Origin: JACCYQ01 sp036675565
Lineage (GTDB): Bacteria > Bacteroidota > Bacteroidia > Chitinophagales > Chitinophagaceae
Reading direction: 5' to 3'
NCBI GenBank assembly: GCA_036675565.1
Contig: JAKFER010000051.1
Span: forward strand, 29,916 to 93,915
DNA: 64,000 bases
A program made the position numbers and the translations under genes. Below the pieces are notes generated by a model that saw only the letters and a program-made list of their open reading frames with translations, did no database searches and was not told where the DNA came from. Below, piece by piece: positions 18,944 to 27,612 of the stretch; position 1 is the first letter of the stretch, and every line of letters starts with the position of its first letter.

Positions 18944-20254
18944 TTAATTTACTGTAGGTCGACCTACACTTTCGTAATGAAAACCTAGTTCTTTAATAGC
19001 ATTAACATCAAATAAATTTCGGCCATCAAATATTACCTTGTTCTTTAAGTGTTTAACGATCTTTAAAAAATCTGGTGTGCGGAATTCATTCCACTCAGTT
19101 GCAATGATCAATGCAGATGCATTATCCAGGCAATCATACTGTTGCTCAGAATAACCAATCTTATCTCCCAGTAATTCCATTACATTTTTCTTTGCTTCGG
19201 GATCAAACGCACAAACGGTGGCGCCTGCTTTTAATAATTCTTCAATGATATATAAAGCCGGTGCTTCGCGAATATCATCCGTATTGGGTTTAAATGCCAA
19301 ACCCCATAATGCAAAATGCTTTCCTTTTAAATCGTTATTAAAATATCTTTTGATTTTAGGAATCAGGTGTAATTTCTGCCTTTCATTTACATCCATTACC
19401 GCGTTTAATATTTTAAAATCATAATTCACTTCTGTAGAAGATTTCACCAGGGCCTGGACATCTTTTGGAAAACAACTTCCGCCATAACCTATTCCAGGAA
19501 ATAAAAATCGCTTTCCAATACGTTCATCACTACCAATACCCCGGCGTACCATATCCACATCTGCACCCAGTAATTCGCATAGTTGCGCAACCTCATTCAT
19601 AAAAGAAATTTTGGTTGCAAGAAATGAATTTGCCGCATATTTAGTCAACTCTGCAGAACGTTCATCCATATAGATTACAGGATTACCCTGCCGTACAAAT
19701 GGTGCATATAATTCACCCATTACTTTCTGAGCCCTGTCGGAACGTGTTCCGATTACTACCCTGTCGGGTTTCATAAAATCATCCACTGCTACACCCTCTC
19801 TTAAAAACTCGGGATTAGAAACAACGTCAAACTCACCTTTATAGTTAGCCGCAATGGCATCGTACACTTTTTCAGCTGTACCTACAGGCACCGTACTTTT
19901 ATCAACAATTACTTTGTAATCTTTCAATATTTTTCCAAGGTCATCACTTACACCCAGGATGTATTTTAAGTCTGCAGAACCGTCCTCACCGGGAGGCGTT
20001 GGTAAAGCCAGGAAAATAATCTCTGCATCCAATATTCCTTCTTCCAGGTTGGTTGTAAAATTTAATCTTTCTTCTTTCAGATTTCTTAAGAAAAGTTTTT
20101 CCAACCCTGGTTCATAAATGGTGATTTCACCGTTCTTAAGTTTGTTCACTTTTTTTTCATCAATATCCACACAGGTCACATAATTACCTGTTTCAGCGAA
20201 ACAAGTACCTGTTACAAGGCCTACATAACCAGTACCAATAACTGCAATTTTCAT
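18944..20254 (-). CDS. UDP-glucose 6-dehydrogenase
   Basis: A 436-residue enzyme oxidising UDP-glucose to UDP-glucuronate with two NAD. It shows GTGYVG at 7-12, LPTPPGEDGSADL near 89-101, the catalytic Cys261 in GGSCFPKD, and the C-terminal WGLAFKPNTDDIREAP signature. It lies directly upstream (4 nt) of the UXS gene, giving a UDP-Glc to UDP-GlcA to UDP-Xyl path, and 17 nt after the aminotransferase gene. Gene symbols ugd, udg and tuaD are all in use for this family. Confidence 0.94.
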   Translation of the reverse strand: MKIAVIGTGYVGLVTGTCFAETGNYVTCVDIDEKKVNKLKNGEITIYEPGLEKLFLRNLKEERLNFTTNLEEGILDAEIIFLALPTPPGEDGSADLKYILGVSDDLGKILKDYKVIVDKSTVPVGTAEKVYDAIAANYKGEFDVVSNPEFLREGVAVDDFMKPDRVVIGTRSDRAQKVMGELYAPFVRQGNPVIYMDERSAELTKYAANSFLATKISFMNEVAQLCELLGADVDMVRRGIGSDERIGKRFLFPGIGYGGSCFPKDVQALVKSSTEVNYDFKILNAVMDVNERQKLHLIPKIKRYFNNDLKGKHFALWGLAFKPNTDDIREAPALYIIEELLKAGATVCAFDPEAKKNVMELLGDKIGYSEQQYDCLDNASALIIATEWNEFRTPDFLKIVKHLKNKVIFDGRNLFDVNAIKELGFHYESVGRPTVN

Positions 20255-20271
20255 TTTGTTTAAAGTTTAAT

Positions 20272-21411
20272 TTATAAGAATTTTATAATGGTTGATGTTA
20301 TAAAAGCAAGTTGCTCCTCATTCATTTCCGTATGGATAGGAAGCGAGATGACCCTTTCCGTTAACCAATCCGTTACCGGCAATGAAGGTGTCCCGGTTTG
20401 AAAATGTTCAAACATTTTCTGCCTGTGGGCTGGTACAGGATAGTAGATCATACTGGGAATTTTATGTTCTGCCAGGTACTGATGCAATCCATCCCTGTCA
20501 ACATCTTTTAATATCAATGTGTACTGATGAAATACATGATCACTGTAAGATGATCTTGCCGGTGTAATTAATTGAGGGTATGAAGCAAATGCTTTATCAT
20601 AATAAGCAGCAACTTTTTTCCTGGCATCGTTGTATTCTTCAAGATGAGCCAGTTTGATATTCAGAATGGAAGCCTGGATGGTATCTAAACGACTGTTACA
20701 ACCCACTGTATCATGATAATATCTTTTGCTTTGTCCATGATTGGCGATCATTTGCATTTTCTTTGCTAATGCGTCATCATCGGTAAAAATCGCTCCCCCA
20801 TCACCGTAAGCTCCCAGATTTTTAGAAGGATAAAAAGATGTTGCACCTATAGTACCAATGGTACCTGTTTTTTTTAACGTACCATCACTGAATGTATAAT
20901 CACAGCCTATAGCCTGGGCATTGTCTTCAATAACATATAGGTTATGCTTGCGGGCGATCTCCATAATTTTTTCCATGTGTGCCGCCTGCCCGTATAAATG
21001 GACCGGCACAATGGCCTTCGTTTCTGGTGTAATCGCTTTTTCAATAGCATCCGGATCGATGCAAAAAGTTTCTTTATCAACTTCTACAAATACAGGGGTA
21101 AGCTTTAATAACGCAATAACTTCACAAGTGGCGATGTATGTAAATGAAGGAGTGATTATTTCATCACCGGGCTGCAAGTCCAGGGCCATCATAGCTATTT
21201 GCAGTGCATCCGTTCCATTAGCGCAAGGAATGGTGTGATTTGTTCTAAGATATTTGGAGAGAGATGCGGCAAATGTTTTTACCGGTTCCCCATTTATAAA
21301 TGCTGTACTATCTAATACATCCTGGATGGCTCTGTCAACTTCAGCTTTTATTTTAAGGTATTGATTTTTAGTATCAACCATTTGAATTGGATGCATACGA
21401 TCAGGTTTCAA
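20272..21411 (-). CDS. DegT/DnrJ/EryC1/StrS-family sugar aminotransferase
   Basis: A 379-residue PLP enzyme that transfers an amino group to a keto-sugar nucleotide. PANGTDAL is at 62-69, ITPSFTY at 86-92, EDNAQAIG at 162-169, and the PLP lysine Lys197 in FYPSKNLGAYGDGG. It resembles WlbE/WbpE-like enzymes acting on UDP-3-keto-GlcNAc-uronate, which would fit the WbpA-type dehydrogenase in the same operon, but no 3-oxidase or acetyltransferase is present here. It is the first gene of the operon, about 70 nt after a TATTTTTG -7 element. In-frame ATGs at codons 6 and 11 are alternative starts; homologues usually begin near IQMVD. Confidence 0.88.
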   Translation of the reverse strand: MKPDRMHPIQMVDTKNQYLKIKAEVDRAIQDVLDSTAFINGEPVKTFAASLSKYLRTNHTIPCANGTDALQIAMMALDLQPGDEIITPSFTYIATCEVIALLKLTPVFVEVDKETFCIDPDAIEKAITPETKAIVPVHLYGQAAHMEKIMEIARKHNLYVIEDNAQAIGCDYTFSDGTLKKTGTIGTIGATSFYPSKNLGAYGDGGAIFTDDDALAKKMQMIANHGQSKRYYHDTVGCNSRLDTIQASILNIKLAHLEEYNDARKKVAAYYDKAFASYPQLITPARSSYSDHVFHQYTLILKDVDRDGLHQYLAEHKIPSMIYYPVPAHRQKMFEHFQTGTPSLPVTDWLTERVISLPIHTEMNEEQLAFITSTIIKFL

Positions 21412-21487
21412 TTTTTATGTATGATAAATAAGGGTTGAATAAATACCGGAAACACCATCATTACAGCCCTTTATAATAAACAGGGCG

Positions 21488-21495
21488 CAAAAATA
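21488..21495 (-). promoter_or_regulatory. -7 element (TATTTTTG) for the nucleotide-sugar operon
   Basis: The minus strand reads TATTTTTGCGCCC, a strong match to the Bacteroidota -7 box, 77 nt before the aminotransferase start. No clear TTG lies 19-21 nt upstream. Confidence 0.55.
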
Positions 21496-21586
21496 GGCAA
21501 TGAGATCAATAACCCATAATACTAAAATGTGGCGAAAAACATAAAAATTGCGGAACTATTGGTTGGTTGAGATCAATCATAAAAGT

Positions 21587-21614
21587 TTGAAAAAGGCTGC
21601 ATTAACTATTTTTG
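21587..21614 (+). promoter_or_regulatory. Promoter of waaA: TTG, 17 nt, TATTTTTG
   Basis: TTG at 21587-21589 and TATTTTTG at 21607-21614 are separated by 17 nt, close to the Bacteroidota -33/-7 arrangement. The -7 element ends 18 nt before the ATG, so the leader would be very short. Confidence 0.6.
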
Positions 21615-21632
21615 AACTCATAAACCAATAGA

Positions 21633-22895
21633 ATGGCGCTAATCTTTTATAGAATCTTCCTGCTTATTTATGCATCAGGTATTAAAATATATGCCCTTTT
21701 TAATGATAAGGCAGGGATGTGGAGAGATGGAAGAAAACAGCTCTTAACACGCATGGAAACTGCATTAGCGGAAAATGCAAGCCCTTTGATCTGGTTTCAC
21801 TGCGCCTCATTAGGTGAGTTTGAACAAGGTCGGCCTGTGCTTGAATCGCTCCGGGATCAATATAAGGATCACAAAATTCTTTTAACCTTCTTTTCACCTT
21901 CCGGCTTCGAAGTTCAAAAAAATTATAAAGGAGCTGATTTTGTATTTTACCTGCCTTTTGACTCAGCAAGTAACGCGGAAAAATTTCTTTCTATTACAAA
22001 ACCTGCGCTGGCAATCTTTGTGAAATATGAATACTGGTACTATTTCCTGAAAAGAACACATAAGAAAAAAATTCCCTTATTGCTTGTTTCAGCCATTTTT
22101 ACAAACTCTCAACCATTTTTTAAATGGTATGGCGGCCTGCATAGAAAAATGCTGGATTTCTTCACACATATTTTTGTACAAGACCAGGCATCAGCGATTC
22201 AATTGAAGAAAATCAAAAATTTACCGGTTACGGTTGCAGGAGATACAAGATTTGACAGGGTTTGGGAAATTGTACAAAATACATCTACTATTCCATATTT
22301 GAAGTCATTTGGTGATGAACATCAGGTATTGGTTGCCGGTAGTACCTGGCCAGCAGATGAAACATTATTATCCCAAATATTTCAACAACCTGGTTTCAGC
22401 AATAAAAAACTGGTGATTGCCCCCCATGAAATAAGCGAAACAAACCTGGCCAGCATCCGCAGTTTATTTAAAAATGCTGTTTTCTATAGTGAATTGAATG
22501 ATGATGAACTTGCTGCAAAGGCCCGGTATTTAGTTATAGATAATATGGGAATGCTTTCCAGGTTATATCAATATGCCACTGTAACCTTTGTGGGTGGCGG
22601 CTTTTCAAAAGATGGCATTCATAATATACTGGAAGCAGCAGTTTGGGGTAAACCAGTACTATTTGGACCCAATCACCAAAAATTTAAGGAAGCAGAAATG
22701 CTGATTAAAGCCGGGGGCGGAAAAAGTTTTAACGAGGAAAATGAATTAAATACTTACCTGATTGAATATTTTTCAGATGATGCAGTAAATAAAAAAGCAG
22801 CTGAAGCTGCTCAATCTTTTATAATTAATAACCGCGGTGCCACTCTAAAGATCCTGGGTTATATTCAGGAAAATCGCCTTTTAACCAGTTTATAG
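21633..22895 (+). CDS. waaA: 3-deoxy-D-manno-octulosonic acid (Kdo) transferase
   Basis: A 420-residue GT30 enzyme that adds Kdo from CMP-Kdo to lipid A precursor at the inner membrane. An N-terminal membrane anchor (2-20) is followed by the catalytic Glu62 in ASLGEFEQGRP. The C-terminal Rossmann domain has GSTWPADE (about 238), APHE (about 268) and GGGFSKDGIHNILEAA (about 325), including the donor-binding GIHN motif. Length is normal. The gene has its own promoter and its 3' end overlaps the next, convergent gene by 31 nt. Confidence 0.94.
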   Translation: MALIFYRIFLLIYASGIKIYALFNDKAGMWRDGRKQLLTRMETALAENASPLIWFHCASLGEFEQGRPVLESLRDQYKDHKILLTFFSPSGFEVQKNYKGADFVFYLPFDSASNAEKFLSITKPALAIFVKYEYWYYFLKRTHKKKIPLLLVSAIFTNSQPFFKWYGGLHRKMLDFFTHIFVQDQASAIQLKKIKNLPVTVAGDTRFDRVWEIVQNTSTIPYLKSFGDEHQVLVAGSTWPADETLLSQIFQQPGFSNKKLVIAPHEISETNLASIRSLFKNAVFYSELNDDELAAKARYLVIDNMGMLSRLYQYATVTFVGGGFSKDGIHNILEAAVWGKPVLFGPNHQKFKEAEMLIKAGGGKSFNEENELNTYLIEYFSDDAVNKKAAEAAQSFIINNRGATLKILGYIQENRLLTSL

Positions 22896-23563
22896 AAATG
22901 TTTTACTATATCACGTGAATCATCCCAGCCTATCTTGGTTTTCAATTCCCGGTTTATCCAATATTCCGCTTCTGCATAGATATTAAATCCATTGATGGTT
23001 TTTATACTGCGCTCATACATAGCTTCATCACCCCGAAATAATTCACTGATAAATACAAAACGGTCATTTACTCCAATAGCTTTTCTTAAATCCCGAATGG
23101 GTGTTTCTTTTAAAGTTTCGGCCAGTTCAGTTCTTGATTGTTTCAACCTGTCGTTTAACGATTCCTGTTGAATAGCAACCGCTTCATTAATTTCTTTGAG
23201 TGAATGTTGTTGTGAAAGTGTAGGAATTTCTAATATGGGATCAAATCCTAAATTCATCTGCTCCTGCAAAACAGGCTCCCGTTCACGTTTAGAATTAACA
23301 TATTGTTTTTCTAAAACAACAGGCGCCTCAACTTTTTTCTTTTCCACTGCTGGTTCAGGTTCTGCTTCTTTATAATATGAATTACCTGTTGAACGTGGTA
23401 AAACAACGGAGACTTTAGATGTGCCTAATGTATTGTGTGATTTTTGGGAATGCTCTGCCAGTGCGGCTTCCAGCATACGAATCGTGATCAGCATTTGGGT
23501 TGCACCGGCTTTTTGACGGTACTGATCATTTAATTTGGATATCAGAGCCTCTATTCTTTCCAT
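22865..23563 (-). CDS. Conserved protein of unknown function with coiled-coil and C-terminal helical domain
   Basis: A 232-residue soluble protein without signal peptide or membrane segment. The N-terminus (1-40) is helical. Residues 60-110 are a charged, low-complexity linker rich in Glu, Lys and Pro, and 125-160 look coiled-coil. A compact C-terminal part (about 155-232) reads IRDLRKAIGVNDRFVFISELFRGD and ends Lys/Arg-rich. I do not recognise a named family; the layout resembles proteins conserved in Bacteroidota, but no function follows. Its end overlaps the convergent waaA by 31 nt, and its start lies about 100 nt from the divergent tdk. Confidence 0.7.
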   Translation of the reverse strand: MERIEALISKLNDQYRQKAGATQMLITIRMLEAALAEHSQKSHNTLGTSKVSVVLPRSTGNSYYKEAEPEPAVEKKKVEAPVVLEKQYVNSKREREPVLQEQMNLGFDPILEIPTLSQQHSLKEINEAVAIQQESLNDRLKQSRTELAETLKETPIRDLRKAIGVNDRFVFISELFRGDEAMYERSIKTINGFNIYAEAEYWINRELKTKIGWDDSRDIVKHFYKLVKRRFS

Positions 23564-23572
23564 TGATTATAC

Positions 23573-23580
23573 TACTTTTG
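23573..23580 (+). promoter_or_regulatory. -7 element (TACTTTTG), possible tdk promoter
   Basis: TACTTTTG matches TAnnTTTG and lies 82 nt upstream of the tdk ATG, on the divergent side of the unknown gene. No well-placed TTG is seen, so this is a weak call. Confidence 0.4.
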
Positions 23581-23662
23581 GCCACTTTGAATTAGAAGAT
23601 TCTAAAGTTACAAACAGTTTGCCAATATACTAAATGTGAATAAAGAAAAGGAATTTTAACCC

Positions 23663-24232
23663 ATGTTTATAGAACCTAATATTAGTGGTGAACGTCGCGG
23701 ATGGATCGAAGTAATATGCGGTTCCATGTTTTCAGGAAAAACGGAAGAATTGATCCGGCGCCTGAAAAGAGTAAAAATTGCTAATCTGAAAGTAGAAATA
23801 TTTAAACCCGCTATTGATGTCCGTTATGATGAAATAAAAATTGTTTCTCATGATGAAAATGAAATTGTTTCTACTCCTGTAGATAATTCACAAAAAATAT
23901 TATTACTGGCACAAGGTGCAGATGTGATCGGTATAGATGAAGCTCAGTTTTTTGATAATGAATTGCCTTATGTATGTGACCAGCTTGCCTATAAAGGCAT
24001 CAGGGTTATTGTTGCCGGGTTGGATATGGATTACCTGGGCAAACCTTTTGGCCAGATGCCATTTTTACTTGCCAAAGCGGATTATATTACTAAACTTCAT
24101 GCTATTTGCGTTCAATGTGGTAATATGGCCAGTTATTCATACCGCAAAATACCTAACGACGACCAGGTTATGCTGGGGGAAAAAGATGTTTACGAACCGC
24201 GTTGCCGTCATTGTTATTTTGAAAATCGTTAA
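23663..24232 (+). CDS. tdk: Thymidine kinase (type II)
   Basis: A 189-residue cytosolic kinase phosphorylating thymidine with ATP for salvage. The P-loop GSMFSGKT is at 20-27, catalytic Glu93 in IDEAQFF, and a structural zinc site is formed by Cys149/Cys152 and Cys181/Cys184. The lasso-like region YITKLHAIC and the final CRHC match the type II family. Length is normal. It is followed after 18 nt by ccmB, so it may be the first gene of that transcript. Confidence 0.95.
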   Translation: MFIEPNISGERRGWIEVICGSMFSGKTEELIRRLKRVKIANLKVEIFKPAIDVRYDEIKIVSHDENEIVSTPVDNSQKILLLAQGADVIGIDEAQFFDNELPYVCDQLAYKGIRVIVAGLDMDYLGKPFGQMPFLLAKADYITKLHAICVQCGNMASYSYRKIPNDDQVMLGEKDVYEPRCRHCYFENR

Positions 24233-24250
24233 CTAAAGTTAAAGTGCAGC

Positions 24251-24910
24251 ATGAGACAATCTCTGAACATTATAGGAGCACTTTTTAGTAAAGATCTTTT
24301 ACTGGAGATACGGCAGCAATACACATTCTATGGTATACTATTATATATAGGTGCCACCATTTTTGTATTGTTTATGGCGGTGGAAGTTCCGGAAAGTGAT
24401 GTGTGGAATGGTTTATTCTGGGTTATACAGTTATTTATCAGCACAAATGCAGTGGCAAAAAGCTTTTTACAGGAAAGTCGTGGCCGCATGCTTTATTATT
24501 ATTCCATTGCAGGACCAGCGCAGTTCATGCTTGCAAAACTTTTATTCAATTCATTGCTGATGCTGGTAATGAGTTTGCTTAGTTTGATTTTATTTAGTTT
24601 GTTTTTAGGAAACCCGGTAGAAAAAATCTGGGCATTTATTGGCCTGGTATTCCTGGGTGGATGGAGTCTGAGCCTGGTTTTTACTTTTTTAGCAGCCATT
24701 GCGGCAAAGGCTCAGCAGAATGCAGCCATTATGGCTATATTGGGTTTTCCCCTGATCATTCCTCAATTACTATTGCTGATGCGTTTATCCAAAGCCGCTT
24801 TTAATGAAATGATGACCATTCCGGTTGAAACTGTTTTACTCTTAATTGCGTTGGATGCAATGGTTATTGTACTCTCGGTTATTCTGTTCCCTTTTTTATG
24901 GAAAGATTAG
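24251..24910 (+). CDS. ccmB: Cytochrome c maturation heme exporter subunit CcmB
   Basis: A 219-residue membrane protein with about six transmembrane helices (near 25-42, 50-65, 92-118, 125-150, 155-178 and 190-216). The N-terminal cytosolic segment GALFSKDLLLEIRQQ and the SLVFTFLAAIAAKAQQNAAIMAILGFPLIIP block match CcmB. CcmB is the membrane part of the CcmABCD complex that releases holo-CcmE. It lies 18 nt after tdk and upstream of ccmC and ccmD-like genes. No ccmA or ccmE is in the window. Confidence 0.9.
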   Translation: MRQSLNIIGALFSKDLLLEIRQQYTFYGILLYIGATIFVLFMAVEVPESDVWNGLFWVIQLFISTNAVAKSFLQESRGRMLYYYSIAGPAQFMLAKLLFNSLLMLVMSLLSLILFSLFLGNPVEKIWAFIGLVFLGGWSLSLVFTFLAAIAAKAQQNAAIMAILGFPLIIPQLLLLMRLSKAAFNEMMTIPVETVLLLIALDAMVIVLSVILFPFLWKD

Positions 24911-24971
24911 ACAGTAATCAAAGTAATAAAAAAGTTTTTTGTTTTTTATAATCTATTGCATGCCTTTATGC

Positions 24972-24979
24972 TATTTTTG
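24972..24979 (+). promoter_or_regulatory. -7 element (TATTTTTG) between ccmB and ccmC
   Basis: TATTTTTGC fits the -7 consensus and lies in the 131-nt gap before ccmC, 62 nt from its ATG. It suggests ccmC, ccmD and possibly gdhA can be transcribed separately from tdk-ccmB. Confidence 0.5.
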
Positions 24980-25041
24980 CAGCACTTTTTAAAAGATTGC
25001 CGGCCTCTCAGCCATTTTACACGTAAGATGCCGTATGAAAA

Positions 25042-25743
25042 ATGAATATGCGTAAAGCCTGGTGGAAAATATTGAGCGTAGTTTTATTGATCTATACTTT
25101 CACGGTTGGATTGATTGCAGAAGTTCCCCGATTGCCCCAGTTGCAGGAAACGATCCGAAATTTATATTTTCATGTATGTATGTGGTTTGCCATGATGATC
25201 CTCTTCATCATTTCTGTAGTTCATGCCATTAAATACCTTCGTAATAACGATCTGAAACATGATATTAGTTCTCGCCAATATGCTGTGATGGGAATTGTAT
25301 TTGGACTTTTGGGATATGCTACCGGTGCAATCTGGATGAGTTATACCTGGGCCGATCCTAATAATCCTGCTTATGCATCATTCAGTACCATAGCCAGGGA
25401 TCCCAAACTGATTGGGGCAGCCATCGCCTTATTAATTTATTTCGCCTACCTGGTTTTAAGAGATTCCATTACAGACATTGATAAAAAAGCCAGGATCAGT
25501 GCAGTATATAACATTTTTGCCTTTGCATTTTTGTTTCCCACTATTTGGATTCTTCCAAGACTATTACCCAGCCTGCATCCCGGCCAGGAAGGAAATCCGG
25601 CATTGAATACAAATGATGTGGATAGCCGGATGAGAATGGTATTTTATCCAGCCATTTTGGGATGGACACTTTTAGGTGTCTGGATCACCACACTTAAAAT
25701 AAGAATGAACCTGATAAAGGAAAAAATGCTAATCAATCAATAA
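25042..25743 (+). CDS. ccmC: Cytochrome c maturation heme-handling protein CcmC
   Basis: A 233-residue membrane protein of the CcsA/CcmC heme-handling family with about six transmembrane helices. Visible landmarks are a periplasmic His in RNLYFHVCMWF (about 45), a second conserved region after the third helix, and a tryptophan-rich segment TGAIWMSYTWADP (about 94-106) corresponding to the WWD heme-binding domain, though it departs from the classical WGxxWxWD. CcmC loads heme onto CcmE. Codons 1 and 3 are both ATG. The ccmB-ccmC-ccmD order supports the call. Confidence 0.9.
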   Translation: MNMRKAWWKILSVVLLIYTFTVGLIAEVPRLPQLQETIRNLYFHVCMWFAMMILFIISVVHAIKYLRNNDLKHDISSRQYAVMGIVFGLLGYATGAIWMSYTWADPNNPAYASFSTIARDPKLIGAAIALLIYFAYLVLRDSITDIDKKARISAVYNIFAFAFLFPTIWILPRLLPSLHPGQEGNPALNTNDVDSRMRMVFYPAILGWTLLGVWITTLKIRMNLIKEKMLINQ

Positions 25744-25834
25744 GATGAAATGAGCCAAAATAAAACTTGTTTAACTATCGGAAAGATCAAAGGCGAATTA
25801 CATCTGACAATAAAAAATCAATATTCATAACCAG

Positions 25835-26053
25835 ATGAAAAAAATTATAATAATCTTTCTTTTTTGCATGGCAGCATCATTTGTTCAGGCACAGGACACT
25901 TTAAATACGGAAACAGAAATGGCCGACCTGATGCGCAGCAATGGTAAAATTTATGTAGTCATTGCCGTTATGCTTACTATTTTATTTGGATTGGTATTTT
26001 ACCTGGTACGGCTTGATAAAAAAATAACCCGCTTAGAAAAAGAATCGCATTAA
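25835..26053 (+). CDS. CcmD-family small membrane protein
   Basis: A 72-residue protein with an N-terminal signal-peptide-like hydrophobic stretch (residues 4-18, ending VQAQD), a short polar part, and one transmembrane helix (about 37-58) followed by the basic tail RLDKKITRLEKESH. CcmD in Proteobacteria is a small one-helix protein bridging CcmABC and CcmE. Position directly after ccmC (91 nt) supports a CcmD role, and the extra N-terminal signal is typical of Bacteroidota versions. Homology to proteobacterial CcmD is not visible at sequence level, so the name rests on size, topology and neighbourhood. Confidence 0.72.
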   Translation: MKKIIIIFLFCMAASFVQAQDTLNTETEMADLMRSNGKIYVVIAVMLTILFGLVFYLVRLDKKITRLEKESH

Positions 26054-26120
26054 AATATTTAAGAAGCTTAAAAATTTATTTCCATAATTCAATTAAAAAC
26101 GTTTATAAACACAAAATAAA

Positions 26121-27542
26121 ATGTCAGAAAATCCAGGCTATAGCTTTTTTGATAACGTCATCAGGAGTTTTGATAAAGCTGCAAAATTCACCCAATGGGA
26201 TCCGGGAATTTTAGAACAGATTAAAGCGTGCAATGCTGTTTATCGCATGCGTTTCCCCGTTAAATTAGATGATGGTACTATTGAAGTAATAGAAGCATAT
26301 CGTGTACAACACTCCCAGCATAAAACACCGTGCAAAGGAGGTATTCGTTTTGCGGCAGAAGTTAACCAGGATGAAGTAATGGCTTTAGCCGCCCTGATGA
26401 CTTATAAATGCGCCATTGTAAATGTGCCTTTTGGTGGCGGTAAAGGTGGAATCAAAATCAATCCTAAAGAATACAGCGCTTATGAACTGGAAAAAATTAC
26501 CCGCCGATATACTGCGGAACTGGTTCGTAAAAATTTTATAGGACCAGGCACTGATGTTCCAGCTCCTGATTATGGTACTGGTGAAAGAGAAATGGCCTGG
26601 ATTGTAGATACATATTCTTCTTTACGTCCGGGGGATATTGATGCGGCAGGCTGTGTAACAGGTAAACCAGTAACACAGGGTGGTGTTCGTGGTCGCCGGG
26701 AAGCAACTGGCTTGGGTGTATTCTTTGGTATCAGGGAAGTATGTAACATTCCGGATGTAATGAATAAGCTGGAAATGCCGCTAGGTATTGTTGGCAAAAA
26801 GGTAGTTATCCAGGGATTGGGTAATGTAGGATATCATAGTGCAAAATTTTTCCAGGAAGCTGGCGCTAAAATCGTAGGACTTGCTGAATATGAAGGTGCT
26901 ATCTGGAAAGAAGAAGGATTGGATGTAGATGCCGTATTCAACCATCGGAAAGAAACGGGTTCTATCCTGAACTTCCCGGGTGCAAATAATTTTGATCATA
27001 ATATCGAAGCCCTGGAAATGGAATGTGATATCCTGATCCCTGCTGCTTTGGAAAACGTGATCAATCTTGATAACGCCTCCCGCATAAAAGCTAAATTGAT
27101 TGGCGAAGCTGCAAATGGACCCATTACACCAGAAGCAGATGAGATCCTGATCAAAAAAGGAATTATTGTTATCCCTGATATGTACCTGAATGCCGGTGGT
27201 GTAACCGTTTCTTATTTTGAATGGTTAAAAAACCTTAGTCATGTACGTTATGGCAGAATGGAAAAACGATTTACAGAAAACCTGAATACCCATATACTTG
27301 GCCAGATTGAAGAATTGACTTCGAAAAAAGTTAATGAAAGGGAACGCAACTTTATCATGCATGGACCCGAGGAAGTGGATTTGGTTCATAGTGGTTTAGA
27401 AGAAACAATGATTACAGCAACGCATGAAGTAATGGCTGTTTGGAGAGCAAATCCGCAGATACCTGACATGCGTACAGCAGCTTATGTTGTAGCTATTAAT
27501 AAAGTGGCCAACAGCTATGCAGAACTGGGCATTTTCCCATAA
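26121..27542 (+). CDS. Glutamate dehydrogenase (Glu/Leu/Phe/Val dehydrogenase family)
   Basis: A 473-residue NAD(P)-dependent enzyme interconverting glutamate and 2-oxoglutarate plus ammonia. Substrate-binding Lys72 lies in PCKGGIRF, Lys96 in MTYKCA, catalytic Lys108 in GGGKGG, and the conserved Asp in GTDVPAPDYGT. The NAD-binding motif GLGNVG is at about 233-238. The C-terminal part has AANGPITPEAD and PDMYLNAGGVTVSYFEW. It resembles the NAD-type archaeal/Gram-positive class II enzymes more than E. coli GdhA. It sits 67 nt after the ccmD-like gene and ends in a bidirectional terminator. Confidence 0.93.
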   Translation: MSENPGYSFFDNVIRSFDKAAKFTQWDPGILEQIKACNAVYRMRFPVKLDDGTIEVIEAYRVQHSQHKTPCKGGIRFAAEVNQDEVMALAALMTYKCAIVNVPFGGGKGGIKINPKEYSAYELEKITRRYTAELVRKNFIGPGTDVPAPDYGTGEREMAWIVDTYSSLRPGDIDAAGCVTGKPVTQGGVRGRREATGLGVFFGIREVCNIPDVMNKLEMPLGIVGKKVVIQGLGNVGYHSAKFFQEAGAKIVGLAEYEGAIWKEEGLDVDAVFNHRKETGSILNFPGANNFDHNIEALEMECDILIPAALENVINLDNASRIKAKLIGEAANGPITPEADEILIKKGIIVIPDMYLNAGGVTVSYFEWLKNLSHVRYGRMEKRFTENLNTHILGQIEELTSKKVNERERNFIMHGPEEVDLVHSGLEETMITATHEVMAVWRANPQIPDMRTAAYVVAINKVANSYAELGIFP

Positions 27543-27564
27543 TCATAAATTTTATAAATATTTG

Positions 27565-27590
27565 AAAAAGCTGCTCCTGGGCAGTTTTTT
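27565..27590. terminator. Bidirectional terminator after glutamate dehydrogenase
   Basis: The stem AAAAAGCTGC/GCAGTTTTTT (one G-T pair) has a six-base loop and lies 23 nt after the gdh stop, between convergent genes. It can serve both strands. Confidence 0.85.
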
Positions 27591-27612
27591 CTATTTAAAG
27601 AAGAGTAAATGC

